NCBI RefSeq assembly: GCF_947495275.1
Contig: NZ_CANLYL010000012.1
Location: forward strand, 1-64,000
DNA length: 64,000 nt
From: an uncultured Roseobacter sp.
Lineage (GTDB): Bacteria; Pseudomonadota; Alphaproteobacteria; Rhodobacterales; Rhodobacteraceae
Direction of reading: 5' to 3'
Position numbers and translations under genes: made by a program. Positions within the stretch are counted from its first letter, which is position 1. The number at the start of each line of letters is the position of its first letter. Positions 40,537-49,432 of this stretch are shown piece by piece. The notes below the pieces were generated by a model. That model had not been told where the DNA came from. It searched no databases and was given only the letters and a program-made list of their open reading frames with translations.

Positions 40537-41787
40537 ATGCATACGGCTTCGCATCAACTTGTTGATAATAATACGCCTTTGGTGGATTCAAATTGCATTG
40601 AGTTTTGGAACAAGATGTCTGACCTGATGCCGGGCGTCATCTACATTTTTAATCATGAAACGATGTCGAACGAGTATTCCAACCGCTCTATTGGAGAGAT
40701 TCTGGGGTACTCGCCTGAAGAAGTAATTCAAATGGGAGACAACCTCTTCACCGTTTTGGTCCATCCCGAAGATCTGGGAAAGCTCTACGCACATCTGTCC
40801 GACCTGGCCAAGCTTGCCCCCGGCGCTGTTGCGAGTTTCGAGTATCGGGTGATGGCCAGCGACGGAAGTGAGCGCTGGTTGCGCAGTGTGGATTCGGTAT
40901 TTGAAACTGCAAGTGACGGATCAATGGTGCGCCATGTGGGCATCGCGCTGGATGTCACCGCTCAAAAGCAGGCGGAGTTTGCCTTGCTGGAGATCAACCA
41001 GCAACTCGAAGCACGGGTCAAAGCGCGGACAGCAGATCTGGAGATGTTGAATTCCGAGCTGGGCACCTGCATGGCGCAGCGATCTGCTGAACTGAACGAA
41101 GTCAATCAGGACCTCAAAGACCTGACCTATGTGGCGACGCATGACCTTAAGGGACCCATCAATAACCTCAGCAGTCTGACCCATATGCTAAGCGACGCTG
41201 AAAACCTCTTGCCGCCAGAACATGTGGAAACTCTGGCATGGATGAAAGATGTCTGCCATCAGGCCAGCGATAAGCTGGACGCCCTGATTTGCGTGGCACA
41301 GGCCCATTCCGGCGCATTGGAGCAATTCACGGATGTCGATATCGATGCTGCTACCGAGACGGCTCTTGTAAATCTGCATTTTCAGACCAGCAAGGCACGC
41401 GCGATCGTGTCTACGGATTTTCAGGCGCATTCGGCGTGGTTCTTGCGCCGCGAAATGGAACATCTGCTACAGTCGGTAATTGGCAACGCGATCAAGTATC
41501 AGCAACCTGGCAGGCGGCCACGCATCAATATCAAATCTCGGAAGAAACCGGGGCACGTAGAAATATCGGTTGTCGACAATGGCAGCGGGTTGGACTTGCC
41601 AAAGGATGAGCCGAAGGTCTTCGGGTTGTTCAAACGGGCCCATACCGAACCCGAAGGATCGGGCGTTTCATTATACGCGATCCGCCGAACGCTCGACCGC
41701 GTTGGCGGCAAGATCAACGTCACCAGTGAGCTCGGAAAGGGAAGCTGTTTTTCCATTTGCTTGAAAGACAGACCAGCAACGGCATGA
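40537..41787 (+). CDS. PAS-domain sensor histidine kinase
   Basis: 416 residues, soluble. PAS domain (about 25-150: PGVIYIFNHETM, RSIGEILGYSPEEVIQMG, PAC tail GIALDVTAQKQAE), a coiled coil (about 148-190), then the HisKA helix with YVATHDLKGPINNL (phospho-acceptor His) and a HATPase_c domain with N box SVIGNAIKYQQ, G1 VDNGSGLDL and G2 GSGVSLYAIRR. The N box is one residue off the usual NLLxNAIKY. The start has GAGGAG ten bases upstream. It overlaps a stand-alone receiver by four bases. Confidence 0.92.
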   Translation: MHTASHQLVDNNTPLVDSNCIEFWNKMSDLMPGVIYIFNHETMSNEYSNRSIGEILGYSPEEVIQMGDNLFTVLVHPEDLGKLYAHLSDLAKLAPGAVASFEYRVMASDGSERWLRSVDSVFETASDGSMVRHVGIALDVTAQKQAEFALLEINQQLEARVKARTADLEMLNSELGTCMAQRSAELNEVNQDLKDLTYVATHDLKGPINNLSSLTHMLSDAENLLPPEHVETLAWMKDVCHQASDKLDALICVAQAHSGALEQFTDVDIDAATETALVNLHFQTSKARAIVSTDFQAHSAWFLRREMEHLLQSVIGNAIKYQQPGRRPRINIKSRKKPGHVEISVVDNGSGLDLPKDEPKVFGLFKRAHTEPEGSGVSLYAIRRTLDRVGGKINVTSELGKGSCFSICLKDRPATA

Positions 41788-42218
41788 ATACAAAAACGCA
41801 AAAACTCAAACGGGTCCTCCTGGTCGATGATGACAAGGTGACCAACCTGATGCACGGCAGGATGATCAAACGTACTGGCCTGGTCGAGCAGATTGACGTG
41901 GCGACAGATGGTGTCGCGGCGCTGGAGTATCTGGATGACGTTGCTGCAAAGGGGGATGACTTGCCCGAGCTTATCCTGCTGGATATCAACATGCCACGGA
42001 TGGGCGGGTTCGAATTCCTGGAGCAATACGCACAATTGCCGGATCACATCCGGTCTGCAAAGACCGTGATCATCATGTTGTCGACCTCAGCGCTGCGCAC
42101 GGATCATGAGCGGGCGGTCAATGATCCAAATGTGCACCGTTTCATTTGCAAGCCCGCAAGTTCTGAAGACTTTCAGAACTTCGTGCAGGAATATCAGGAT
42201 GTTATTTCATCCAACTGA
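41784..42218 (+). CDS. Stand-alone response regulator receiver protein
   Basis: 144 residues, a single REC domain: acidic pair in [11 protein letters not shown], phospho-acceptor Asp in [13 protein letters not shown], Ser/Thr in MLSTSA and Lys in FICKPAS. It has no output domain, resembling the Rcp1/CheY-like partners of PAS kinases. The ATG at 41784 overlaps the kinase stop (ATGA). Its end overlaps the convergent lipB by 25 bases. Confidence 0.93.
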   Translation: MNTKTQKLKRVLLVDDDKVTNLMHGRMIKRTGLVEQIDVATDGVAALEYLDDVAAKGDDLPELILLDINMPRMGGFEFLEQYAQLPDHIRSAKTVIIMLSTSALRTDHERAVNDPNVHRFICKPASSEDFQNFVQEYQDVISSN

Positions 42219-42919
42219 AGTTTTGCTGAAATAGCACTGCGCACTGGCGCTTCTCCAAATACATCCGCGAAGCTCCGGTGCAGGGCAACGTCGATTTCCG
42301 CAAACCCCACAGGCAGGCCTAAATCGACCAGACTTGTTACGCCATGGTCACTGATTCCACACGGAACGATACCCTCAAAATGCGTCAGATCGGGCTCGAC
42401 GTTGATGGAAAGCCCATGAAAGCTGATCCATTTCCGCAGTCGAATTCCTATGGCGGCGATCTTGTCCTCTGCGGCGCGCCCGTCCGGCATTGCAGTCTTA
42501 TTGGGCCGTTCCACCCAAACACCGACTCGGCCCTCACGAATTTCCCCTCGGACATTGAACTGGTCCAGCGTGGCGATTACCCAGGCTTCCAGTTGTTGCA
42601 CAAACCGGCGCACGTCTCGTCCCCGCTCCCCCACGTTCAACAAAACGTAGACCACGCGCTGCCCCGGGCCGTGATAGGTGTACTGGCCACCACGACGCGT
42701 GCGGTGGACGGGGAAACGTTCCGGATCGACCAGATCTCTTTCTTTAGCGCTCGTCCCCGCAGTGTAGAGAGGGGGGTGTTCCACCAGCCAGATGCATTCT
42801 GATGCTCGGCCCGCGGCTATGGCGTTGGCGCGTGTTTCCATCCAGTCCTCAGCCTGCCGGTAGTCGGTCAACCCTTCTGAGACGATCCATTCAATCACTT
42901 TGCAGGCTTTCCCTTTCAA
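42194..42919 (-). CDS. lipB: Octanoyltransferase LipB
   Basis: 241 residues. [17 protein letters not shown] is the LipB signature, the catalytic Cys is in [15 protein letters not shown] and the Lys in [16 protein letters not shown]. Moves the octanoyl group from acyl carrier protein onto lipoyl domains. Its 3' end overlaps the receiver gene on the opposite strand by 25 bases. Confidence 0.95.
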   Translation of the reverse strand: MKGKACKVIEWIVSEGLTDYRQAEDWMETRANAIAAGRASECIWLVEHPPLYTAGTSAKERDLVDPERFPVHRTRRGGQYTYHGPGQRVVYVLLNVGERGRDVRRFVQQLEAWVIATLDQFNVRGEIREGRVGVWVERPNKTAMPDGRAAEDKIAAIGIRLRKWISFHGLSINVEPDLTHFEGIVPCGISDHGVTSLVDLGLPVGFAEIDVALHRSFADVFGEAPVRSAISAKLQLDEITS

Positions 42920-42934
42920 ACGCTCCTGACATCC

Positions 42935-43603
42935 TCAGGCCGCTTTCGCGTCTTTGAGCATATTGCGCAATATCTCTTTGTAGGCGTTTTCTCCCTGCGC
43001 ACCCGTCAACAGGTATTTTCCCCCAAAGATCATGGAGGGGACACCAGATATGCCACGCGATGTCCAGAAATGCTGTTTGGTACGGACGGCCTCTGCATTT
43101 TCGCCAGATTGCAGAACTGCTTTTGCCGCTTCCGCATCCAACCCGGTTGAATGGGCAATCTGAGCGAGGGTATCAAGATTCGAAACATCCCGACCGTCGG
43201 TGAAATACGCGTAAAACAATGCCATCTTCAAAGGATGCTGCATTCCATGAGTTTCGGCCCAATCCAGCAACTGATGCGCTAGAAACGTATTCAAGATGCG
43301 GCTTTCGTCGGTGAAGTTGAATTGGATGCCAAGTTCGGCGCCAAGATCCTTTAGTCTGTTTCTGTTTTCAAGGCTCTGTTGCGGCGTTGCACCGTATTTC
43401 TCCGCCATATGGTCAGATAGTTTTTGACCCTCGGCGGGCATATCGGGGTTCAGTTCAAAGGGATACCAGCGAACTCGTGCAGTCTGTTCCATTGCTGCAA
43501 GCGCGTTTTCGAGCTGCCTGAATCCGACAATGCACCACGGGCACATGACATCTGACACAATGTCGACCTGAATGGTGTCATTCTGAGCAGTTGGTTGCGA
43601 CAT
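42935..43603 (-). CDS. DsbA-family oxidoreductase (FrnE-like)
   Basis: 222 residues without a signal peptide. The thioredoxin-fold active site is SDVMCPWCIVGFRQLE (CPWC), with the cis-Pro in SGVPSMIFGGKYLLTGAQ, the FrnE/2-hydroxychromene-2-carboxylate isomerase-like group of cytoplasmic DsbA relatives. The ATG at 43603 is used; the frame is open 80 codons further but runs into the promoter of the next gene. Ends 16 bases upstream of lipB on the same strand. Confidence 0.9.
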   Translation of the reverse strand: MSQPTAQNDTIQVDIVSDVMCPWCIVGFRQLENALAAMEQTARVRWYPFELNPDMPAEGQKLSDHMAEKYGATPQQSLENRNRLKDLGAELGIQFNFTDESRILNTFLAHQLLDWAETHGMQHPLKMALFYAYFTDGRDVSNLDTLAQIAHSTGLDAEAAKAVLQSGENAEAVRTKQHFWTSRGISGVPSMIFGGKYLLTGAQGENAYKEILRNMLKDAKAA

Positions 43604-43757
43604 TGATGGTTCCAGTGCGATTTCCCGCTTCAAAAATCGGGCCTGCACTGCTAAAAAACAAGGGAAAAACCGGCAATAGCTTGCGCACTCGGGCTTCGGT
43701 CGAATCGGAACCTGTGATAGCGTCATCGCATATGTTGATTTCATTGGAGATTTTTTC

Positions 43758-45041
43758 ATGTTTACCAAACGATTGACCGTCGCAGCATTGGCTGCATCCG
43801 TGGCAATGATGCCTGCCGCGCGGGTTGGCGCCGATGCAGGTGACTTCATCGCGGGTGCTTTGATTGGCGGTGTCGTGGGTCATGCGGTGACCAAGAATAA
43901 CCAGAAGAGAAAGCAGACGCGCACTTACAGGTCGGGTATTCCGTCGACCCACGAGGGCCGTCAAATTCAGTCTTCGCTGAACTACTTCGGGTTCAACGCG
44001 GGACGTGTGGATGGTCAGCTGGGGCGTCAGTCACGCAATGCCGTCGCTTCCTATCAGGCCTATATGGGGTACCCGGCAACCGGGCAACTCAGCGCGTTCG
44101 AGCAGGATTTGTTGATCACCTCTTATAACCGCGCACAGGCCGGTGGTTATCAGACCACGCAGCTTATTGCGGCTAATCCAGAAGGCCCGCGCGGTCTGCT
44201 GAAAACTTATCGTGCGGAATTGGCGGGCCAACAGGCGCCTCAGGCACCCGTTGTCGTGGCGGCACCCCAGCCTCAGGTCGTGGCACCTCAGCCCCAAGCT
44301 GTTGTTGCGGCCCCAACGGTGACAGCCGCCGTTCAGGAACCTCAGGGCACGGCGCTTCCGAACTTCTTTGAGGGAGGTGCCCCCGAAGCGTCCCTGGCGT
44401 CGCATTGTAATACCGTATCGCTACTGACCAGTACCAATGGGTATACAACTGCGGCTTCCATGACTGACCCGACAGCAGCATTGAATGAACAGTTCTGCCT
44501 CGCGCGGACCTACGCAATCGCAAATAGTGAGGAACTGATAAGCAAAGTTGGCGGGCTGACCCCGCAGCAAATTGCGACGCAATGCGAAGGGTTTGGTCCG
44601 GTTGTCCAGCCCTACGTGGAAGGTCTGGCGCTTAAACCGCGGGATGTTGTCTCCCAAGAGGTTTCCGGTTTTGTCTTGACGTCAGGAACGTCGGCTCAGC
44701 AATTGGCGGGTACCGCCAAGATATGCATGGGTGTTGGTTATCGCACCGACAATATGACCGTTGCTTTGGGATCGGCGTTGATCCTCTATTCACTGGGCGA
44801 GACAGTCTATGGCGAGTTGATGGGCCATCACCTGGCGCTTGGCTTTGGCACACAGAAAAACGTCAATGCAGCTGGACCGTGGTACGAAGCAGCACTTGCA
44901 GCGACGGATGCGGGTGCCGACGCTGTTTTTGTTCCGGGTCAGCCTGAGCGGACGGATATCTTGCGCAAAGCCTCGCTGCAATTGGCGGGCAAGCCACCTG
45001 CGCAGGCGGGCGTCATGCCAGTCTTTTCCGTTACGGAATAG
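43758..45041 (+). CDS. Exported peptidoglycan-binding domain protein
   Basis: 427 residues: signal peptide (about 1-26), a glycine-rich membrane-interacting patch (GDFIAGALIGGVVGHAVTK), a PG_binding_1 domain (about 58-115: IQSSLNYFGFNAGRVDGQLG), a Pro/Gln/Val/Ala linker (about 153-200) and a C-terminal domain with five or so Cys that I do not recognise. GGAG eight bases before the ATG. Followed by a strong terminator. Confidence 0.82.
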   Translation: MFTKRLTVAALAASVAMMPAARVGADAGDFIAGALIGGVVGHAVTKNNQKRKQTRTYRSGIPSTHEGRQIQSSLNYFGFNAGRVDGQLGRQSRNAVASYQAYMGYPATGQLSAFEQDLLITSYNRAQAGGYQTTQLIAANPEGPRGLLKTYRAELAGQQAPQAPVVVAAPQPQVVAPQPQAVVAAPTVTAAVQEPQGTALPNFFEGGAPEASLASHCNTVSLLTSTNGYTTAASMTDPTAALNEQFCLARTYAIANSEELISKVGGLTPQQIATQCEGFGPVVQPYVEGLALKPRDVVSQEVSGFVLTSGTSAQQLAGTAKICMGVGYRTDNMTVALGSALILYSLGETVYGELMGHHLALGFGTQKNVNAAGPWYEAALAATDAGADAVFVPGQPERTDILRKASLQLAGKPPAQAGVMPVFSVTE

Positions 45042-45078
45042 GCCCAAAGCACCTTTGTTGCTGTTGAATATTTCTTGT

Positions 45079-45112
45079 CGCCCCGATGAATATGTTTCGT
45101 CGGGGCGTTTTC
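45079..45112 (+). terminator. Rho-independent terminator
   Basis: CGCCCCGA (45079-45086) pairs with TCGGGGCG (45100-45107), 13-base loop, followed by TTTT. It closes the peptidoglycan-binding protein gene 37 bases earlier. Confidence 0.88.
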
Positions 45113-45165
45113 GTGCGAATGGCTCTTCACAAGGCGGCATTGTCAGGCTAAAGACTGCTCACCTT

Positions 45166-46794
45166 CTAAAGCGTGCGGATGTGGCGGAATGGTAGACGCG
45201 CAGCGTTGAGGTCGCTGTGGGGTAACACCCGTGGAAGTTCGAGTCTTCTCATCCGCACCATCTGACCAAACTGGTCGAAATTCTCTGATAAAGCATTGAA
45301 CGGAAACGATATTTCTGGAGTTCGAGGTCCTGTTTCGCGGTGGTAGCGGAACGGGTGGGTGAGGACCAGTTTGAGGACGGTGCGGCGCAGATCAAAACTG
45401 CCATTCTGCCATATTTTCCAAGGGTTTGCCAGAAACTGCAGCGAGAGTTCGAGTTTTTCATTGAAGTGATGGCTGTTTGAGGACGGGATCGCGGCTTTTT
45501 CGGCCAGAACCGCCCGCTGTAGCTCCATGTCGTTGTACTTTTGCTCCAGTGCGTTTGCCACGGCTGCGGAGTCGGCACCGACAATACGGTCCAGAGTTTT
45601 CTGCATGCGTGTCTCAAGGGCCTTCAGCTCTTGTTTGATCGCGCGACCTTGAGCTTTTGCCTGCGCCACGCGCGTGTCCCAAATCTTTCGGAACATCTTG
45701 CGGGCAATGGTGATCATGCTTGATGCGGGTGCAATATCTTTCAAAATATCTTCGAATGCGTTTTCGACCTGCGCGCGCGGGATGGATTTTCCATAGCTCT
45801 CGCAGGTCTTGGTCTGGCACACATAGTAGGCGTAGTGCTTGTACTTGCCCTTTGACCATGCAGAGCGGTAGGGCGCGTCGCACTCAGCGCAAAGCACCGC
45901 GCCGCGCAGGATGAAATCCTGACCGAGATCAGCGCGTTTGGTGATCTTTGCCCGGCCTGCACGCATGTCCTGAATGCGCTGGAACAGCTCTGCACTGATC
46001 AGGGGGGCGTGATGACCTTTGCGACGTGTGACGCCCCATGGTGCATGCTCCACGAAACCGGCATAGACCGAGCGTGTCAGAATGTCCGTCACACGCTGGG
46101 GACGCACGCGGCCGCCGCTGGCTTTCGGAAAAGCAGGCTGATCTTCGAGGAAGCGCTGCACCTCCGCCTGACTGGCAAACCGCCCGGTGGCAAAACCTTC
46201 GAGGGCTTCCGTGACGATGGAGGCCAGTGGTTCCTTGCGGACATAGAGCTTGCCGGGGGGGGCGACCTTGCCCCATGTGTAGCCGACGGGCGGTGGGAAG
46301 GTGTTGTAGCCGGCTTCCAGCCGCGCCTTTGTCTTTTGGATGGATTGGCGGCGATTTTGTTCGCGTTCAAGCTCACCATGTGCGGCGACAATCGTTTCAT
46401 GGAACTTGCCTTCGGGTGTGTCCTCAAATTGGAAGTTCAGGCATTCGACCTGCGCACCGCGTTGTTTGAAGGCGCGACGTAGCTGGATGTGGAATTCGGT
46501 ATCGCGGGCAAAGCGTTTGAGATCATCGAAGATGACGATGTAGGATTTGTCTTTTTGCGCATCGAGATAACTCAGCAGCGCGACCATGCCGGGGCGTTTC
46601 ATGAAGTCACCGCCGCCGGAGACATCATCGGGAAAGACGGCTTCGACGTGGTAGCCCTGCCGCGCGGCATGATCACGACAACGGGATTCCTGACTATCGA
46701 GCCCGTGTCCTGCGGTTGCCTGTTTCGCGCCGGAAACGCGACAGTAGATGACGGCGGGTGGTTGGGGATTGGTATTTGAGTGTTGTGGCGTCAC
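45166..46794 (-). CDS. Large serine recombinase / integrase ending inside tRNA-Leu
   Basis: 542 residues. Resolvase catalytic domain with the nucleophile Ser in VIYCRVSG (Ser21) and FDDLKRFARD; recombinase domain (about 165-270, GYTWGKVAPPGK); zinc ribbon (CAECDAPY and YYVCQTKTCESYG); a coiled coil (about 385-450). The last about 29 residues (from VRMRRLELPR) are the antisense of tRNA-Leu, and the stop lies beyond the tRNA 5' end, so the present C-terminus was fixed by integration. The GTG start overlaps the stop of the upstream gene (GTGA). Catalyses integration and excision of the element. Confidence 0.9.
   Translation of the reverse strand: MTPQHSNTNPQPPAVIYCRVSGAKQATAGHGLDSQESRCRDHAARQGYHVEAVFPDDVSGGGDFMKRPGMVALLSYLDAQKDKSYIVIFDDLKRFARDTEFHIQLRRAFKQRGAQVECLNFQFEDTPEGKFHETIVAAHGELEREQNRRQSIQKTKARLEAGYNTFPPPVGYTWGKVAPPGKLYVRKEPLASIVTEALEGFATGRFASQAEVQRFLEDQPAFPKASGGRVRPQRVTDILTRSVYAGFVEHAPWGVTRRKGHHAPLISAELFQRIQDMRAGRAKITKRADLGQDFILRGAVLCAECDAPYRSAWSKGKYKHYAYYVCQTKTCESYGKSIPRAQVENAFEDILKDIAPASSMITIARKMFRKIWDTRVAQAKAQGRAIKQELKALETRMQKTLDRIVGADSAAVANALEQKYNDMELQRAVLAEKAAIPSSNSHHFNEKLELSLQFLANPWKIWQNGSFDLRRTVLKLVLTHPFRYHRETGPRTPEISFPFNALSENFDQFGQMVRMRRLELPRVLPHSDLNAARLPFRHIRTL
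45175..45260 (+). tRNA. tRNA-Leu (anticodon GAG)
   Basis: Acceptor arms GCGGATG (45175-45181) and CATCCGC (45250-45256) pair fully, the discriminator A and an encoded CCA end at 45260. The anticodon arm is CAGCG-TTGAGGT-CGCTG, loop positions 34-36 GAG, reading CUC/CUU. A long class II variable arm and the TTCGAGT T-loop are present. It is the apparent integration site of the adjoining serine recombinase element. Confidence 0.96.
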
Positions 46795-47117
46795 GGTTGC
46801 TCCTTCTCGTTATCGGGTGAACGGGGTGCAACTGTTTCATGCGGCGTATCTTCAGGGTGGAGTAATTTTAGCACATCGACACGCAGATCAGGAAGGTTTT
46901 CTTGCTTGTCATAAACGGCTTTCCGGTCCGGCGCATCCAGTTCAAATCCCAGATCCACGAACGCCATCATGATGCGATGCAAAGAGAGCAGAAATTCTTT
47001 CGCAGCGGCATCCGAGATGTCGACACCGTCAAGGTCATCGCGGTGCTCTTCGAACAAACGATCCTCCAGAGGCGCGTGGTGCGCAGCGTTGATCTCGTCT
47101 TGCGGTTTGTCGGCCAT
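46791..47117 (-). CDS. Small acidic protein upstream of the integrase
   Basis: 108 residues, acidic, without membrane segments; the middle KEFLLSLHRIMMAFVDLGFEL is probably helical. Its stop overlaps the GTG start of the integrase, so both are translated from one mRNA and it could be an excision or directionality helper. No family recognised and no HTH visible. Confidence 0.6.
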   Translation of the reverse strand: MADKPQDEINAAHHAPLEDRLFEEHRDDLDGVDISDAAAKEFLLSLHRIMMAFVDLGFELDAPDRKAVYDKQENLPDLRVDVLKLLHPEDTPHETVAPRSPDNEKEQP

Positions 47118-47147
47118 GGCGTGATCCTTTCTGTCAGGGGTTGAGAC

Positions 47148-47184
47148 AAAACGGGCGCTGCCTGTGAAGCGCAGCGCCCGTTTT
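47148..47184 (-). terminator. Strong hairpin terminator between accessory genes
   Basis: A perfect 14-bp stem (47148-47161 with 47171-47184) enclosing a nine-base loop, bounded by AAAA and TTTT, so it can terminate on both strands. It lies just after the 125-residue gene on the minus strand. Confidence 0.85.
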
Positions 47185-47202
47185 GACGTTTAGGTGGCCA
47201 TT

Positions 47203-47580
47203 TCAGCGTTCCATGCCTGGGCTAGAGCGGTCGTTGCGCTGTCCCTGAAATCGCTCTGGCGTACCGCCATCGCCGCGGGCATTGCCCTGATCATGAGACT
47301 GCTGTTGAGTGCGCTCATGGCTGTGCTCGCGGCGCAGTTGAAGCGCGTGGGTGCGGGCTTCTTTGCCAAGCTCGACAACCCGCAACACTTCCGTGTCCGA
47401 GAACGAACTCGTTTCCTGCAGCTTGCCGTTTCGATCTTCATACACCTTGGCAAGATTAACCGAGTAATAGGTGTCTCCATCTCGGTTCTGGTTGGCCCAA
47501 AGCGTGGCTTTGAGCCGACCATCCCGGTAGGTGGCGAGGGGTTTGTTGGGCCTGGAATTAGGCGTAGATGTAGTGTCCAT
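47203..47580 (-). CDS. Accessory protein of unknown function
   Basis: 125 residues. The first half (RDGRLKATLWANQNRDGDTY to FSDTEVLRVVELG) looks like a small beta-rich domain seen on plasmids and conjugative elements, in which a polar linker follows; the second half is Gln/Arg/His-rich and probably disordered. No name can be assigned. The terminator hairpin follows it. Confidence 0.6.
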   Translation of the reverse strand: MDTTSTPNSRPNKPLATYRDGRLKATLWANQNRDGDTYYSVNLAKVYEDRNGKLQETSSFSDTEVLRVVELGKEARTHALQLRREHSHERTQQQSHDQGNARGDGGTPERFQGQRNDRSSPGMER

Positions 47581-47789
47581 GGAAAGTCCTTTCTGTTCCT
47601 TGGTTGGGGTTTAGTGGTTTGGAAATGTCTTGTTCCGGTGCTGTGGCAGCGCTGGCTGCGAAGCAAGGCCAGAACAATCAGTGAACATATCACAGATAGG
47701 AGTATAATCTCAACAAAAAACTGTTTCCCATAAGTGTGTTAGCCATAAGTGCCGTCCCTATCGTTGGAGGCTGCGATCAAAGCTTTTTG

Positions 47790-48206
47790 TCAAGAACCGT
47801 GCCTCGCGTTTCTCAAAAAAAAGCCGGCTTTACTTGGCTCGCCTGCCTTTTCGCGTTGCTTGGCGGTGTCCACGCGTTCCTGCACATCGGACCATAGCCG
47901 CTCGCCGGTTCGCTTGATCTGTTCCAGCGACCGCTCCTCAGGACCGTAGGACAGGGTGAGATCGTATCCGAGCTTAAGGTGTTCTTTGACGTAGCCGTTT
48001 TCATCGCGCCCCAGAAAATTCTCTGCCACATGCGGGTAGTCTTCAGCTCTCTGAATGCGGCGCGCACAGGCGCGTCGACCCTCATCATGTCTCAGGTTGG
48101 CGACCTGCAAACGCAGAGCGTCCTGCTCTGAAATTTGCACTGCCTTGCGATGATCTAGCACACTGGTTTCAGGGCTTTTATCAACAAAATCATTGGAGAA
48201 AGACAT
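47790..48206 (-). CDS. Accessory protein of unknown function
   Basis: 138 residues, highly charged, helical, no membrane segment. Its ATG (minus strand) shares the bases CATG with the ATG of the divergent gene on the plus strand, so at most one of the two start sites may be used as drawn. No family recognised. Confidence 0.5.
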   Translation of the reverse strand: MSFSNDFVDKSPETSVLDHRKAVQISEQDALRLQVANLRHDEGRRACARRIQRAEDYPHVAENFLGRDENGYVKEHLKLGYDLTLSYGPEERSLEQIKRTGERLWSDVQERVDTAKQREKAGEPSKAGFFLRNARHGS

Positions 48207-48477
48207 GGATGAGCCCTCGAAAGGATTGGAGGATTACGCGCCGCTTTGCGGCGATATACGCAGACTGGTTGCGCTGGCGCAGACGCGCGGCATGACAGAG
48301 CCGGTAATTGCGCGCCTGCTGTTGGATTTGAGTTTTGAGGCGGCGCTTCACGCCGATCCGCGGGACAATTTCAATCACATCATATGGACCAATAGTGAGG
48401 CCAAATGCTTCATGGCGGATTTTCATGAAAAACTAGACCCGAAGCTGGACGACGAAGCCCTCAAAAAGGCATCGTAA
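48205..48477 (+). CDS. Small accessory protein of unknown function
   Basis: 90 residues, acidic and helical (DIRRLVALAQTRGMTEPVIA). The ATG at 48205 has GGAG six bases upstream; a TTG at 48193 is an alternative. A terminator follows directly. No family recognised; plausible small mobile-element gene. Confidence 0.55.
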   Translation: MDEPSKGLEDYAPLCGDIRRLVALAQTRGMTEPVIARLLLDLSFEAALHADPRDNFNHIIWTNSEAKCFMADFHEKLDPKLDDEALKKAS

Positions 48478-48500
48478 AACTCAAGGCCTGAGTTTTTATT
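48476..48500 (+). terminator. Terminator after the 90-residue accessory gene
   Basis: AAAACTCA (48476-48483) pairs with TGAGTTTT (48489-48496) around a five-base loop, and the T run continues. Overlaps the stop codon of the gene. Probably bidirectional, also following the decayed coupling-protein gene on the other strand. Confidence 0.7.
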
Positions 48501-49358
48501 TCTGTGCTGTGGCAGTCATCTGCGCGATCTCCCGATGTAGGACCATATCCCGCCCGCATATAGCGGGTAATGTTTGTAGCTCTCGGGCATTTTTTTTGGT
48601 CACAGCCGGGCACCATTTCTGACCAAAGCGCGTGGCAATTTGCACTTTGTCGATTGGCGGGTGGTAGGGAGTGGGAAGGTAGAGTCCCGCACAATTGGGA
48701 TCTTCGAAGTAAGCGGTGTGATGGGCGTAAATCGTCCCTTCGAGCCCGTCGGTCATGTTAATCATGTCACCAGAGGCCATGCGCATAACCTCATCCGCAT
48801 GCAGTAACCATCGCCGTTGCAGGCTTAAATGGGTCGTCTCGTAAAGGGTTTGCTGTGTGTTAAAGAGCTTTGTAAAGGCATCACCTCCGGAAAACAGACC
48901 ATGTATCGCATCGCGAAGCTCTACGGGCGCACGACTCGGTTGCATCGGGTCGTCATAGAGCAGTGTTTCTGCGCCGCCTCATCCAGAACCCAAGTCTGAC
49001 GTGCCGCTTGCGGGTGACGCGATTTGAGCAGCTTGGCAGAGGCGAGGACGGATTTGATGACCGGATCCCAGCCGTCGATGTTTTCAATCGGGCACATCAA
49101 ATACATCTGATATGTGCGCTCTGACGAGCAGAGATCTGCCAATGAGGCGTCAAAGGGTGCTGAAAGTGATGCCCACAGCGTGGGATCGCTCAAACAACTG
49201 ACAGCGGCGCTGAGTTCCCCGATGATGCCGCGATAGCCGCGGCTGGTGTCTTCCTGCGCGCGCCACTTCCGCCTCGACGGCCACACATTCGGGAATGCCC
49301 GAGATATGCATTTCCCAGACAAAATCCAGCCAGCGCTTCCCCCTTCATTGTGCGCGAC
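48496..49358 (-). pseudogene. Decayed type IV coupling protein (VirD4/TraG-like), 5' end lost
   Basis: Three minus-strand frames are needed. Near 49,340-49,250 one frame reads KRWLDFVWEMHISGIPECVA; it shifts into SCLSDPTLWASLSAPFDASL through CPIENIDGWDPVIKSVLASA to QTWVLDEAAQ (Walker B); then a jump to another frame with ETLLYDDPMQPSRAPVELRD, ending DEVMRMASGDMINMTDGLEG and TPYHPPIDK. The segment between the Walker B and ETLLYDD is missing about 60 residues compared with family members. The 5' part (Walker A) is absent, cut at the IS-like element. Conjugative transfer by this gene is lost. Confidence 0.8.
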
Positions 49359-49359
49359 T

Positions 49360-49432
49360 TGATCCTCCCCCACTGAAGTAGTCCTCCGCTTTCCTAACTA
49401 TACGGGTGGCCTACTTCAAAGGGGGAGGCTCA
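49360..49432. mobile_element. Pair of IS3-like terminal inverted repeats without a transposase
   Basis: TGATCCTCCCCCACTGAAG starts at 49360 and its inverted partner TGAGCCTCCCCCTTTGAAG ends at 49432 (minus strand); about 21 of 25 bases match. Only about 25 bases lie between. TGA-CCCCC termini are typical of IS3-family elements. No transposase and no target-site duplication were seen, so it may be a MITE or the scar of an IS internal deletion. It separates the coupling-protein remnant from the RTX-like remnant. Confidence 0.6.

Noticed and set aside
40376-40591. 71-codon minus-strand frame upstream of ctaD
   Set aside because: Overlaps the start of the kinase gene, has Ser/Thr/Pro-rich random-looking content and no ribosome site.
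48795-48812. CTCATCCGCA similar to the tRNA-Leu 3' end, a possible attR
   Set aside because: Only ten bases match and they are explained by the coding sequence LHADEV of the coupling-protein remnant.
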